From an uncultured Eubacteriales bacterium (GTDB lineage Bacteria; Bacillota; Clostridia; Oscillospirales; CAG-272), in the NCBI GenBank assembly GCA_910586545.1, contig CAJUIQ010000001.1, positions 124,001-188,000 on the forward strand: DNA of 64,000 nucleotides, written 5' to 3'. Within the stretch, counting starts at the first letter, position 1. Each line of letters starts with the position of its first letter. The notes beneath the pieces are model-generated. The model worked only from the letters and a program-made list of their open reading frames with translations. It was not told the origin of the DNA and searched no databases. A program made the translations under genes and the position numbers. Shown here piece after piece: positions 50,070-58,056 of the stretch.

Positions 50070-50444
50070 ATGCATCTACAGGAATCCGGAGAAATGTATT
50101 TGGAAACCATTTATATTTTATCGAAAAAGGCTCCATCCGTCCGGGCTATTGATATAGGCGAATATATGGGGTATTCGAAACCCAGCGTGAGCCGCGCGGT
50201 GGGAATTTTGAAAAAGAGCGGCTATATTATCGCGGATGCGCAGGGCTGTCTGTCGCTTACGGACGCCGGGCTTGCAATCGCGCAGAAAATTTACGAACGG
50301 CATACCTTAATGACAGATTTTTTAATTCGCCTTGGAGTCAGCGAGGAAGTGGCCGCTAAAGACGCCTGCAAAATAGAGCATGATATCAGCGACGAAACTT
50401 TTGAAGCCATCAAGCGGCATGTTCAATCGGTTTCTGGCCGCTAA
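50070..50444 (+). CDS. DtxR/MntR-family metal-dependent repressor, two-domain form
   Basis: This 124-residue protein starts after GGAAGGGGG. It has an N-terminal winged helix (VRAIDIGEYMGYSKPSVSRA, recognition helix SKPSVSRAVGILKK) and a helical dimer domain, but no C-terminal SH3-like domain, so it is MntR-sized. The metal ligands fit the iron type of DtxR: Met9, His78, Cys100, Glu103, His104. MntR would have Asp and Glu in place of Met9 and Cys100. It faces the feo operon across two operators, suggesting an iron-dependent repressor of feo and of itself. Confidence 0.88.
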   Translation: MHLQESGEMYLETIYILSKKAPSVRAIDIGEYMGYSKPSVSRAVGILKKSGYIIADAQGCLSLTDAGLAIAQKIYERHTLMTDFLIRLGVSEEVAAKDACKIEHDISDETFEAIKRHVQSVSGR

Positions 50445-50556
50445 CGTATAACGTACATACTTTTGCTATTTTATGTCTGAATTATGAATTTTATATTGAT
50501 TTTTGTTTACAAATATGTTATTCTGTAGTCAATCTTATATTATGGAGGGTAATTTT

Positions 50557-51141
50557 ATGAAAAAATTACTTGCGTTCCTTTTCGCTATGGTAATGCTCAT
50601 GGCATTTACCGCATGCACAGTGGAAGAGCAGCCGGGGGACAAAAAAGAAGATGTGACGACAGAAGATTCTGCTGAAAAAGAAACGAATCCGGAAAATACA
50701 AAGGCAGAGACAACAGAACCTGAAACAACCGCAGAGGAAAAGAAGGAACTGTCATTTGGATCCACCTTTACTTTTGACGATCTGGAAATTACCATTGGAA
50801 ACGCAGAGAATATCACCTGGGCGAAAATTGAGAATCAATATTCCGACAAAAACGGCGCGGATGTAATTGTGTTGCCTGTTACGGTTAAAAATTTAAAGGA
50901 CGAAACCCACAGTCTCAACATGTTTTACTACTCCTTCTATGGTTCAGCAGGAACAGAGCTTGGATCTGTCAGTTCCTATTTTTCAGATACGGATATTGGA
51001 TTTGCCGGAGATATGAGAAGCGGCGCGTCTATGACTTCTGCTTTCCATATTTTATATGATGGAGATGGAGATTATTACATTGAGTTCAGCCAATTTTATC
51101 CAACTGAAAAAATAGAAGTTAAGCTGCCCATTACAAAATAA
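50557..51141 (+). CDS. Secreted lipoprotein with DUF4352-like domain
   Basis: From MKKLLAFLFAMVMLMAFTAC at 50557 (GGAGG upstream) the product has 194 residues. The signal ends in a lipobox-like FTAC, so the Cys20 is probably lipidated. A Glu/Thr-rich linker (21-65) leads to a beta-sandwich domain at about 67-190 (FTFDDLEITIGNAENI; VIVLPVTVKNLKDETHSLNM), resembling DUF4352. Function unknown. It has its own terminator. Confidence 0.75.
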   Translation: MKKLLAFLFAMVMLMAFTACTVEEQPGDKKEDVTTEDSAEKETNPENTKAETTEPETTAEEKKELSFGSTFTFDDLEITIGNAENITWAKIENQYSDKNGADVIVLPVTVKNLKDETHSLNMFYYSFYGSAGTELGSVSSYFSDTDIGFAGDMRSGASMTSAFHILYDGDGDYYIEFSQFYPTEKIEVKLPITK

Positions 51142-51144
51142 TTC

Positions 51145-51173
51145 AAAAAACGTCCCTTTAGGGACGTTTTTTT
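51145..51173 (+). terminator. Rho-independent terminator
   Basis: AAAAACGTCCC and GGGACGTTTTT pair across a short loop and run into a T tract, right after the lipoprotein gene; it may also serve the minus-strand gene beyond it. Confidence 0.88.
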
Positions 51174-51188
51174 GCAAACATATAAAAG

Positions 51189-52061
51189 TTAAAGATAGGT
51201 AAATCCGGACCTGTCTAAATCCTGAATGATAGAGAGTAGGTCTTCATTTGAGCTATTGACTTCTAAAACCAAATTTCTAACTTGGTTATCGTCAAAAAGC
51301 TGCTGGAGTGCATCTAAAAAGGCTTGTTTTAGCTCCGCATTGTAGTTAAAGTATGTATCTAAATTGCCGCAATGTGCAATTCTTCTGCCGTTGGATAAGG
51401 TCTTCCCCCATATATGAACGCCGCCAATATACTGGCGCACTTCTTGTAATGCACAAAGCAATGCTGTGATTCCGTCACATTTCCTTGGGGTTACTTGGTG
51501 TGCTGTATACAATTGAGGAATATCTAACGCGATTTGGAGGTTTAAATTCTCCGACGCAATATGCTGACAAAGTTCCTTGATTTGAGAAACGGTTGCAATC
51601 AGAAATTGACCGCCATAGTATCTTGAACCGCAACGATTTTCAATTTGAATATTTGTTTTCGCAAATGTATTCTTGATAATTTCCTCAAAAACCTTATATA
51701 TCTCTATAAATTCTTCTACAGACTCCATATAATCGTTAAACGGCGGATGAATCTCAATTACCGTTGGAGCATGCACAGGCTCGGTTAGCGCAATTAAAAA
51801 TTTGGCAAACATTCGTGCCCATGTTTTATTTCTCCAGAGCATGGGAACGCCGTTTTTGCTTGCCTGTAAAATCTCAGGGTACTTTTGAAGAAGCACATTT
51901 TTAAAAAGTCGGCTTCCATAACTGTATTCCGTATGGAGTGAGTAGGGCATGGTGGGAAAAAATTTTTTTATATCAAAGTGGCCGGCAATCTCTTCTAAAG
52001 GAAGCGGAATCGTAGACGGATACGCTTGCTTATGATATTTGACCATACGAAATAGAGTCAT
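51189..52061 (-). CDS. TIM-barrel protein of the endonuclease IV/xylose isomerase superfamily
   Basis: A 290-residue protein with metal-site residues placed as in the AP endonuclease 2/xylose isomerase-like barrel: IEIHPP (His105), IQIENRC (Glu141), IALDIPQLYTAH (Asp180, His188), GGVHIWGK (His216), AHCGNLDTYF (His230) and LVLEVNS (Glu267). The match to classical endonuclease IV is weak, so substrate (nucleic acid or sugar) is unknown. AGGAGGG lies 5 nt before the ATG. It follows the DUF6615-like gene on the same strand by 163 bp in an AT-rich stretch, suggesting a functional pair. Confidence 0.7.
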   Translation of the reverse strand: MTLFRMVKYHKQAYPSTIPLPLEEIAGHFDIKKFFPTMPYSLHTEYSYGSRLFKNVLLQKYPEILQASKNGVPMLWRNKTWARMFAKFLIALTEPVHAPTVIEIHPPFNDYMESVEEFIEIYKVFEEIIKNTFAKTNIQIENRCGSRYYGGQFLIATVSQIKELCQHIASENLNLQIALDIPQLYTAHQVTPRKCDGITALLCALQEVRQYIGGVHIWGKTLSNGRRIAHCGNLDTYFNYNAELKQAFLDALQQLFDDNQVRNLVLEVNSSNEDLLSIIQDLDRSGFTYL

Positions 52062-52224
52062 GGCGTCCCTCCTATATGCATATTACAAAACAATCTTACC
52101 ATAAAAACCAAAAGAAGTCGACCTTTTACCATGCCGGCTTCTTCTAGATGGAAAATACTGCTTTGGCAAAGCATAGTGATTTCACATTTTCGGCAAAGGA
52201 ATACACATCCGGTTGCTTTGATTA

Positions 52225-53022
52225 TTATTCTCTTGTATCAATTACAACAACTCCCGCTAGATCGTCAAGCTCATAACGAAATTCATCTTCCAGCCAGGAC
52301 AAATTGTCTTGCCTGTTTCGCCCTATAAATGTTTGTACATATGTGGGTAAGTCCTTGTAGTTATGTACTATCCCTTTATTATTAAAAAAATTCATGAAAT
52401 GAGAATTAAGCTGATTTAAAAATTTCCGAGAACTTTCTGCGTCCTTAAAAATAACATCCAATAATGATAAACCAAATGAGGCATTAATTAATTCTTCTTC
52501 CAATATTTTTCTTCTAGGATACCCAAATATATTTTTTTGTAAAGCAAGGGCCGATGTCAAGAAACATCCATTTATACAGGGATCGCACCACATTAACGAC
52601 TCTTTTGAAACATAATTTATATTGAAAAGCTGCTTATTTATATCTGGTTGGCAGCAAGAATAGTATGCATATAACGGCAACGCATGTCTTGTCTTAGCTG
52701 CTTCGATTAACAAATCAATTTGCATTCCATTTTTGTTGCTATAATGAATGAGCGGATAATTATCAACATTGGGTCTTAACTTTTTGGCTTGCACCAACAA
52801 ACGGTATGCGGTGGTTTCATAATTACTATTATAAGATAAAATCCACCACTCCCAATCAGAGCCGTTGAATGCTTCTTCATTTCTGGTGAAGGTTTTATAA
52901 TAGATTTTTGAACTAAGGTTAGAAATATTATACAACAGCCAATCCGTCAAAGACTCCTCTTTAACAAATGATTGGTTATTTAACCAATCATAGCATTGCC
53001 TTGATGTTGGATGAAATACCAT
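52225..53022 (-). CDS. DUF6615-like protein with PD-(D/E)XK nuclease-like motif
   Basis: A 265-residue protein. The N-terminal third has TDWLLYNIS, then a pattern like Mrr-type PD-(D/E)XK nucleases: Glu49/Glu50 in a helix, GSDWEWW with Asp56 and LLVQAKK with Gln78 and Lys80. It continues with PLIHYSNKNGMQIDLLIEAA and an LPLYAYYSCCQP segment with cysteines. The family resemblance to DUF6615 is from memory of its pattern. No known defence system contains exactly this pair to my knowledge. AAGGAG precedes the ATG. It leads a two-gene unit with the TIM-barrel protein. Confidence 0.6.
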   Translation of the reverse strand: MVFHPTSRQCYDWLNNQSFVKEESLTDWLLYNISNLSSKIYYKTFTRNEEAFNGSDWEWWILSYNSNYETTAYRLLVQAKKLRPNVDNYPLIHYSNKNGMQIDLLIEAAKTRHALPLYAYYSCCQPDINKQLFNINYVSKESLMWCDPCINGCFLTSALALQKNIFGYPRRKILEEELINASFGLSLLDVIFKDAESSRKFLNQLNSHFMNFFNNKGIVHNYKDLPTYVQTFIGRNRQDNLSWLEDEFRYELDDLAGVVVIDTRE

Positions 53023-53216
53023 AATTGTCTCCTTTGCATTTAATCCAATAAATCAACGTTTATGGAAAATACCCAAAATATTTGGATAATTTTGAGATTA
53101 TTTGTAGTATATCATTGACAGTCATAAATTTATGTCGAACTTGGGCGAGAAAACAAATTTTGATGAATAAATTCCGTAAAAATATGTAAAATCGTAGTAA
53201 AATATATATACAAAAG
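53023..53216. other. AT-rich intergenic region
   Basis: About 190 bp of AT-rich sequence between the DUF6615-like gene and the tRNA-Pro terminator. Promoter elements for the minus-strand pair should lie here, but no clear hexamer pair stands out. Confidence 0.35.
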
Positions 53217-53261
53217 AAAAGCCCTGCATTTCCTTTAAAACAAAGGAAATGCAGGGCTTTT
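53217..53261 (-). terminator. Terminator of tRNA-Pro
   Basis: A perfect 20-bp inverted repeat (53217-53236 and 53242-53261) with a 5-nt loop, followed on the minus strand by a T-rich run, lies 15 bp beyond the 3' end of the tRNA. Confidence 0.88.
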
Positions 53262-53275
53262 CAGCAATTTTTCGT

Positions 53276-53352
53276 TGGTCGGAGTGACTGGATTCGAACC
53301 AGCGGCCTCTTGGTCCCGAACCAAGCGCTCTACCGAACTGAGCCACACCCCG
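53276..53352 (-). tRNA. tRNA-Pro (anticodon CGG)
   Basis: On the minus strand the acceptor CGGGGTG/CACTCCG, D arm, anticodon stem CTTGG/CCAAG with loop TTCGGGA (anticodon CGG) and T arm CTGG-TTCGAATCCAG complete a cloverleaf; CCA is encoded. One G-U type pairing is needed in the acceptor stem. Confidence 0.93.
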
Positions 53353-53590
53353 ATATTTTTATCTTACATATTTTATCATGCGATTGCTATATTGTCAACT
53401 GTTTTTCAATAATTTTTCCCAGTAAAAAATCTGTAAAAAATCTGTTTTCCCGTAGAAATTTGTCCACAGGCTGTATATAATATAAAGTAAGCGACAAATG
53501 TATAGGTTTTCTGCATCAGGCATTTTCATATAAGCCGCTCAATTTGCAAATGGCCCCGATTGCCGCAACACACTTGAAAAAGGAGCAAAA

Positions 53591-54436
53591 ATGCATAAGA
53601 AAATTTTGTTTTTGATTTTGGCAATTGTGCTGGTGATCGCCAGCGTGATTGTTTCCATTGTCATTATTTGCAAAAGCGGCAGCAAGCGGCCTAGCCCGGA
53701 AGAGTCGGAAAACACAACAGAGCAGGATACGACGCAGGAAACTACCGAAGAGACGACACAGCCTGTGCAAACGCAGCCGGAACCGGATACAACCGCTCCC
53801 CCGGATACAGAAGAAACGTCCGCGCCGGATACGCCCACATCTCTGCCGGCAAACTCCGGCGCCCATAAATCTGCAAATTTTGGGAATGTGCTGTTTATTG
53901 GCGATTCCCGAACCGTGGGCCTGAAGGATAATGCTGATTTGGGAGCGGCAAATGTATTTGCCGAAAACGGCCTAAATATATTTCGTCTTTTCAAGGATGC
54001 GGTAAATGTGCCGGGTCAAGGACAGGTTACTTTGGAAAATCTGCTGCTCTCCCATCAGTATGACAAAATTTATGTTATGCTGGGTATCAACGAAATTGGC
54101 TATAATTTAGATAAAGTCATAGAAAAGTTTGGGCATGCACTGGACAAGATCCAAAATTATCAGCCCAATACCACCATATATATTCAGGCAAACTTAATGA
54201 TTCAAAAAAGTCGTTCTGACCGAGACGCCGTATATAATAACGCCAATATGCGGTATTTAAACGATCACATGGCTGCTTTTGCCGATGGTGTAAAACGGAT
54301 TTTTATAGATGCGAATCCCCTGTTCGGCGATGGTGCGGGAAATCTTTCTCCTCAATACGCATGCGATGATTTTCATTTGATTGGCGTATACTATACTGTT
54401 TGGGCCGATTGGATCTGGGAAACAACCTGCCAGTAA
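53591..54436 (+). CDS. Membrane-anchored SGNH hydrolase-like protein, paralogue
   Basis: A 281-residue protein with a membrane helix (5-27), a Thr/Pro/Glu-rich linker (31-90) and an SGNH domain: FIGDSRTVG with Ser106, MLGINEIGYN and DDFHLIGVYY with the catalytic DxxH. It aligns along its whole length with the protein at 42230-43063, including the NLxxxKSRSD segment, so the two are paralogues. AAAGGAGC precedes the ATG. It stands alone and is not next to a sigma factor, unlike its paralogue. Confidence 0.8.
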   Translation: MHKKILFLILAIVLVIASVIVSIVIICKSGSKRPSPEESENTTEQDTTQETTEETTQPVQTQPEPDTTAPPDTEETSAPDTPTSLPANSGAHKSANFGNVLFIGDSRTVGLKDNADLGAANVFAENGLNIFRLFKDAVNVPGQGQVTLENLLLSHQYDKIYVMLGINEIGYNLDKVIEKFGHALDKIQNYQPNTTIYIQANLMIQKSRSDRDAVYNNANMRYLNDHMAAFADGVKRIFIDANPLFGDGAGNLSPQYACDDFHLIGVYYTVWADWIWETTCQ

Positions 54437-54496
54437 AAAATAGGGACGCCTCTTGTGAGAAGGTGTCTAAGCATCCTTTTCGAGTTATGCGTATAT

Positions 54497-54526
54497 GAAA
54501 AGCCACCGCTAAAGCGGTGGCTTTTC
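54497..54526. terminator. Bidirectional terminator
   Basis: A perfect 14-bp stem (GAAAAGCCACCGCT with AGCGGTGGCTTTTC) between the convergent SGNH and PAP2-like genes. Confidence 0.85.
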
Positions 54527-54547
54527 ATAATTTACTTCCATTTTATA

Positions 54548-55210
54548 TCACAGCAGCACAGCGGCAAGGCTTAGAAATATTACGATAGAAATCGCGCTGC
54601 CTGCAAAAAATTGGGGTATCGTGTGCCGTCCCATATGGAGGCTTCCCCACAGACACAGTCCGAATAACACCGCGCCCACGATCAGGCTGGGCCATCCGGT
54701 AAAGTAAACCATCGCTGCAGCTGGGCCGCACAGGCCGCAGGCGTGACCGCTTGCATGAAATCCAAAGGCCTTGTTGATAATCAGCAGAGCCGCCCCGGAA
54801 AAGAGATAGGTTAAATATAGGGTAAGCAGACTGCTTCCAACGCCAGCGCTCATTGCGTATACCATACTAAGCAAATATCCTACATTGGCCATAATCATCG
54901 CAAGCGTGCGCTGCCCGTCTCTCCCGCGACTGCGAAAGGCAGGAAGGATTTTCTGCAACGGATATGCAGTAAGCGGAAGTAAGGTAAACAGTACAATTGT
55001 TACGGCAAATTCGGTAGGCGTAGTAAACACGCCGCCGGTGAAAAATAAAAGAGTGAACAGCACAAGAGACAAAATGGGCGCGGTGGTCAGCACGCGGATG
55101 GTTTTTGCCAGTATATCTGCACATTTTCTCCGCCGCCGTATGGCGCGCCGCAGGCGAATTGCGCCGGCATATACGTCGTAATTTTGATTTTGTGAGCTTT
55201 GTGTTTGCAT
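54548..55210 (-). CDS. PAP2-like membrane phosphatase family protein
   Basis: From the ATG at 55210 (GGGAGG at 6-nt spacing; a second ATG directly upstream is possible) the product has 220 residues and about six membrane helices. Near the end it has FHASGHACGLCGP and SLHMGRHTIPQFFAGSA, which resemble the SGH and R-x5-H-x3-D motifs of PAP2 lipid phosphatases, with Gln in place of the usual Asp. It may act on a lipid phosphate or be a non-catalytic relative. Confidence 0.65.
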   Translation of the reverse strand: MQTQSSQNQNYDVYAGAIRLRRAIRRRRKCADILAKTIRVLTTAPILSLVLFTLLFFTGGVFTTPTEFAVTIVLFTLLPLTAYPLQKILPAFRSRGRDGQRTLAMIMANVGYLLSMVYAMSAGVGSSLLTLYLTYLFSGAALLIINKAFGFHASGHACGLCGPAAAMVYFTGWPSLIVGAVLFGLCLWGSLHMGRHTIPQFFAGSAISIVIFLSLAAVLL

Positions 55211-55316
55211 CATGTACCTCCCGCGGCAGGGGAAGCCTCCCCGGCCTGATTCGAATGTACCACAAGTTTTCCCAAAAGTCACCCTACCTAATCAAAGGGA
55301 AGGTAGATAGATAGAA

Positions 55317-55347
55317 AAAGGGACTCTACCATCGGTAGAGTCCCTTT
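55317..55347. promoter_or_regulatory. Perfect palindrome upstream of the XRE regulator
   Basis: AAAGGGACTCTACC and GGTAGAGTCCCTTT form a perfect 14-bp inverted repeat with a 3-nt spacer, between the divergent PAP2-like and XRE genes and 25 bp before the XRE promoter. It could be a terminator on the minus strand or an operator for the regulator. Confidence 0.55.
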
Positions 55348-55371
55348 CGTGACAGGGGATTTGCGGTATTG

Positions 55372-55400
55372 TTGACGAATCCGAAGGACTATGATAAAAT
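55372..55400 (+). promoter_or_regulatory. Promoter of the XRE regulator gene
   Basis: TTGACG (55372-55377) and TAAAAT (55395-55400) are 17 bp apart, about 40 bp before the start codon. Confidence 0.78.
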
Positions 55401-55438
55401 AACAAAGTACAAAATTTTGCTTTGGAGGGGAGAGCAAT

Positions 55439-56035
55439 ATGGAAGATATTCGGCAGATTGTCGCTGCAAATATTGCCGCTTTGCGTAAAAATGCAGGATA
55501 TACACAGCTTGCTCTGGCCCAGAAGCTACAGTATTCCGATAAGGCCGTATCAAAATGGGAAAGCGGCGCGTCTATGCCGGATGCGGGAGTGCTGCTTGCT
55601 ATCGCGTCCTTATTCGGCGTCACGGTAGATTATCTTCTGCAGGCGGAACATGGTGCGCAGCCGCTTCCTGTTTCTTCTGCTGCAGGCCAGCGGCGCAGGC
55701 ACCTGATTATAGCCCTGCTTTCAGTGGCCTTAGTATGGCTGATTGCCACGGCGGTGTTTGTGTTTATGACCTTTTCCCCGGTAGAAGGACCAATGTGGCT
55801 TTCTTTTGTTTGGGCGGTTCCTGCAAGCCTGATTGTAGCGCTGGTGTTTAACTCCATTTGGGGAAAACGGCGGCGGAATTATTTATACATATCTCTGCTG
55901 ATGTGGACATTCCTCGGTTCGGTATATCTTACGTGCTTGCCCCGCAATCTTTGGCTTCTGTTTGTAATCGGTGTTCCCGGGCAGGTGATTGTCCTGCTGT
56001 GGGCAGGGATGCGGAAAAGGCCGGAAAAGACATAG
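55439..56035 (+). CDS. XRE-family regulator with membrane domain
   Basis: A 198-residue protein with an N-terminal HTH_3 domain (ANIAALRKNAGYTQLALAQK, helix-turn-helix at about 21-47, SDKAVSKWESG) and four membrane helices from about 86 on (LIIALLSVALVWLIATAVFV and others). Such regulators are common in Clostridia and may sense membrane state; targets are unknown. AGGGGAGAG precedes the ATG. The adjacent palindrome at 55317 may be an operator. Confidence 0.85.
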   Translation: MEDIRQIVAANIAALRKNAGYTQLALAQKLQYSDKAVSKWESGASMPDAGVLLAIASLFGVTVDYLLQAEHGAQPLPVSSAAGQRRRHLIIALLSVALVWLIATAVFVFMTFSPVEGPMWLSFVWAVPASLIVALVFNSIWGKRRRNYLYISLLMWTFLGSVYLTCLPRNLWLLFVIGVPGQVIVLLWAGMRKRPEKT

Positions 56036-56116
56036 TTGCCTGTTGCATTTTGCACAGGGCTGTGCTACAATATTTGCAGAAATTCATTTCATTGAAAATA
56101 TAGGAGTATATAAACT

Positions 56117-56692
56117 ATGGAAAAGAAAGTTTTGGTGGAGACCAGTGCGCGTCACGTACATTTGACAGAAGAACATATTGCCATCCTTTTTGGAGAAGGC
56201 GCCGCGCTTACTTTGAAAAAGGAACTGAGTCAGCCTGGCCAGTTCGCTTGTGAGGAGCGGGTCACTGTGGTGGGTCCGAAAAAGTCTATTCCGAATGTGA
56301 TCATTCTCGGACCGGCAAGAAAGGCATCTCAGGTAGAGGTATCTCTGACAGACGCCCGTACGCTTGGTATCGCAGCGCCTATCCGTGAAAGCGGAGACGT
56401 TGCCGGAAGCGCCCCCTGTAAGCTGGTAGGCCCCTGTGGCGAGGTGGAGCTTACCGAAGGTGTAATTGCGGCTAAGCGGCATATCCATTTTACACCGGAA
56501 AATGCAAAAGATTTTGGCGTAGAGGATAAGCAGATCGTATCCGTCAAGATTACAAACGCAGACAGAAGTACCATTTTTGGCGACGTGGTGGTTCGGGTAA
56601 GTGAAAAGTTTGCGCCTGCCATGCACATTGATACGGATGAAGCCAACGCGGCGTGCGCATTTGGCGAATGCTACGGAGAAGTGCTGGTTTAA
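56117..56692 (+). CDS. pduL: Phosphate propanoyltransferase/acetyltransferase PduL
   Basis: PduL interconverts acyl-CoA and acyl phosphate and serves as phosphotransacetylase in many Clostridia lacking Pta. The 191-residue protein has the zinc-site histidines in ETSARHVHLTEEH and AAKRHIHFTPENA and the C-terminal PAMHIDTDEANAA. It lacks an N-terminal encapsulation peptide and no microcompartment genes are near, so it is probably cytosolic and used for acetate production. Confidence 0.92.
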   Translation: MEKKVLVETSARHVHLTEEHIAILFGEGAALTLKKELSQPGQFACEERVTVVGPKKSIPNVIILGPARKASQVEVSLTDARTLGIAAPIRESGDVAGSAPCKLVGPCGEVELTEGVIAAKRHIHFTPENAKDFGVEDKQIVSVKITNADRSTIFGDVVVRVSEKFAPAMHIDTDEANAACAFGECYGEVLV

Positions 56693-56776
56693 TACATATC
56701 CCATGCTCCATTTGCATACGATGTAAGAAAGCGGCAGAGACCGGATTTGCAATCCTAATTTAATGTAAAGAAAGGT

Positions 56777-57007
56777 ATGGTCAAAGCGATGAACAGAATT
56801 AAAATACGTATTGACACCATGTCTGATGTAAGTAAACTGGTGGCGGTGGCGACTAAGGCCAAAGGCCGCGTGATCCTGACAGACAATACCGATTTCAAGG
56901 TAAGTGGAAAAAGTCTTTTGGGAGCTATCTATACCATGGAGTGGTCGGAGGTATATCTGGAATCTGACGAGGATCTGTACAACGCCCTGTCCGATTTGGT
57001 GGTATAA
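56777..57007 (+). CDS. HPr-like protein without the phosphorylation histidine
   Basis: A 76-residue protein with the open-faced fold pattern of HPr: NRIKIRIDTMSDVSKLVAVA, ILTDNTDFKVSGKSLLGAIY and DEDLYNALSDLV. The His15 and Ser46 motifs of functional HPr are absent (the N-terminal LHARPA region reads MSDVSKLV), so it cannot take part in PTS phosphotransfer in the usual way. The start is at 56777 or at 56789. Small degenerate HPr proteins occur widely in Clostridia; function unknown. Confidence 0.75.
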   Translation: MVKAMNRIKIRIDTMSDVSKLVAVATKAKGRVILTDNTDFKVSGKSLLGAIYTMEWSEVYLESDEDLYNALSDLVV

Positions 57008-57072
57008 TTTTTGAGGGGGACATGAAAATGTTCCCCTTCTGTATTTTTGATACTTTGTGAAAGGAGAGCGCT

Positions 57073-57879
57073 ATGTTTTATCGGGACCGCTATATATGGA
57101 AGTCGGGTATATTGGATATTCCTGGAACCTCCCATGGCTTTTCTACCAGAAAGGGAGGCGTCAGTGCTCTGCCTCATACGGCTTCTATGAATGTGGGCTT
57201 TTTTCGGGGAGACGAAGAGGAGACAGTGCTGGAGAACATCCGTCTTTTTTGTACCTATGCCGGCCTTCCTGCCCAAGTGGTGTGTACGCCGCAGATTCAC
57301 TCAGACCGGATCCGATATGTAACGGGAGAGAATGCAGGAGAGGGAACCTTGCGGGATGTGCCTTTTCCCTGCGATGGATTTGTTACGGACCAGCCGGGGA
57401 TTACGCTTTTGGTGCGGGTGGCGGACTGCGCTCCGGTGCTGCTTGCAGGGAAGACTGAGAGCGGCGCGCCGCTGGTTGGGGCTGTACATGCAGGCTGGCG
57501 CGGTACTGCTGCCGGAATTGGAGCGAAGGCGGTAACTATGCTGCGGGATATGGGCGCCGCAGAGGTATGTGCCGCCGTGGGGGCTTGTATTCACGCCTGC
57601 TGTTATCAAGTGGGCGAGGAGATGCGGGATACGGTGGCTGGTCTGCGGGGTACGGATTTTGCCAGGCGTTATGTACAGGAGCGAGACGGGAAACTGTATG
57701 CGGATATTGCCGGCATGAATCGGGAATTGCTGCTGGAGGCAGGCGCAGCGCAGGTAGATGTTTGCGGAGAATGTACCCAATGCGCTCCCAATTTATACCA
57801 CTCACACAGAGCTACTGGCGGCGTTCGGGGAACGATGGGAGCTGCTGTGGGAATAGTTTCCTGTGATTGTTCTAAGTAG
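57073..57879 (+). CDS. pgeF: Purine nucleoside phosphorylase/polyphenol oxidase, YfiH/laccase-domain family
   Basis: A 268-residue cytosolic protein of the YfiH (DUF152) family. The three metal-site residues are in QIHSD (His), VADCAPVLL (Cys) and VHAGWRGTA (His). Members have adenosine deaminase/purine nucleoside phosphorylase activity and were earlier called multicopper oxidase-like (PgeF). AAAGGAGAGC precedes the ATG. It lies 66 bp after the HPr-like gene. Confidence 0.88.
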   Translation: MFYRDRYIWKSGILDIPGTSHGFSTRKGGVSALPHTASMNVGFFRGDEEETVLENIRLFCTYAGLPAQVVCTPQIHSDRIRYVTGENAGEGTLRDVPFPCDGFVTDQPGITLLVRVADCAPVLLAGKTESGAPLVGAVHAGWRGTAAGIGAKAVTMLRDMGAAEVCAAVGACIHACCYQVGEEMRDTVAGLRGTDFARRYVQERDGKLYADIAGMNRELLLEAGAAQVDVCGECTQCAPNLYHSHRATGGVRGTMGAAVGIVSCDCSK

Positions 57880-57932
57880 AGAGGGATATGTTTTTTATAG
57901 AAGAAAAAGGGGAGAAATCTGTCCTCCCCTCT

Positions 57933-57961
57933 TGACAAGCGGCCATCTATATGCTATTCTA
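57933..57961 (+). promoter_or_regulatory. Promoter of the pyrimidine operon
   Basis: TTGACA (57933-57938) and TATTCT (57956-57961) are 17 bp apart, at the start of a 200-bp leader to pyrC. Confidence 0.75.
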
Positions 57962-57969
57962 CTATAAGA

Positions 57970-58004
57970 ATCTTTAAGCAGGTACAGAGATACCGTCAAG
58001 ATTT
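57970..58004 (+). promoter_or_regulatory. PyrR-binding-loop-like RNA hairpin in the pyr leader
   Basis: The leader RNA can fold into a 6-bp lower stem (AATCTT/AAGATT), an internal loop, a 4-bp upper stem (GGTA/TACC) and a hexaloop CAGAGA. This matches the CNGNGA hexaloop of PyrR binding loops, which stabilise an anti-antiterminator. The upper-stem bases differ from the B. subtilis consensus ARUC..GGYU. Confidence 0.6.
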
Positions 58005-58056
58005 TTTTCATAAAGGACATGCCGCAAAGAAGTTTGTGGTTTTGTTTTATGCGGGA

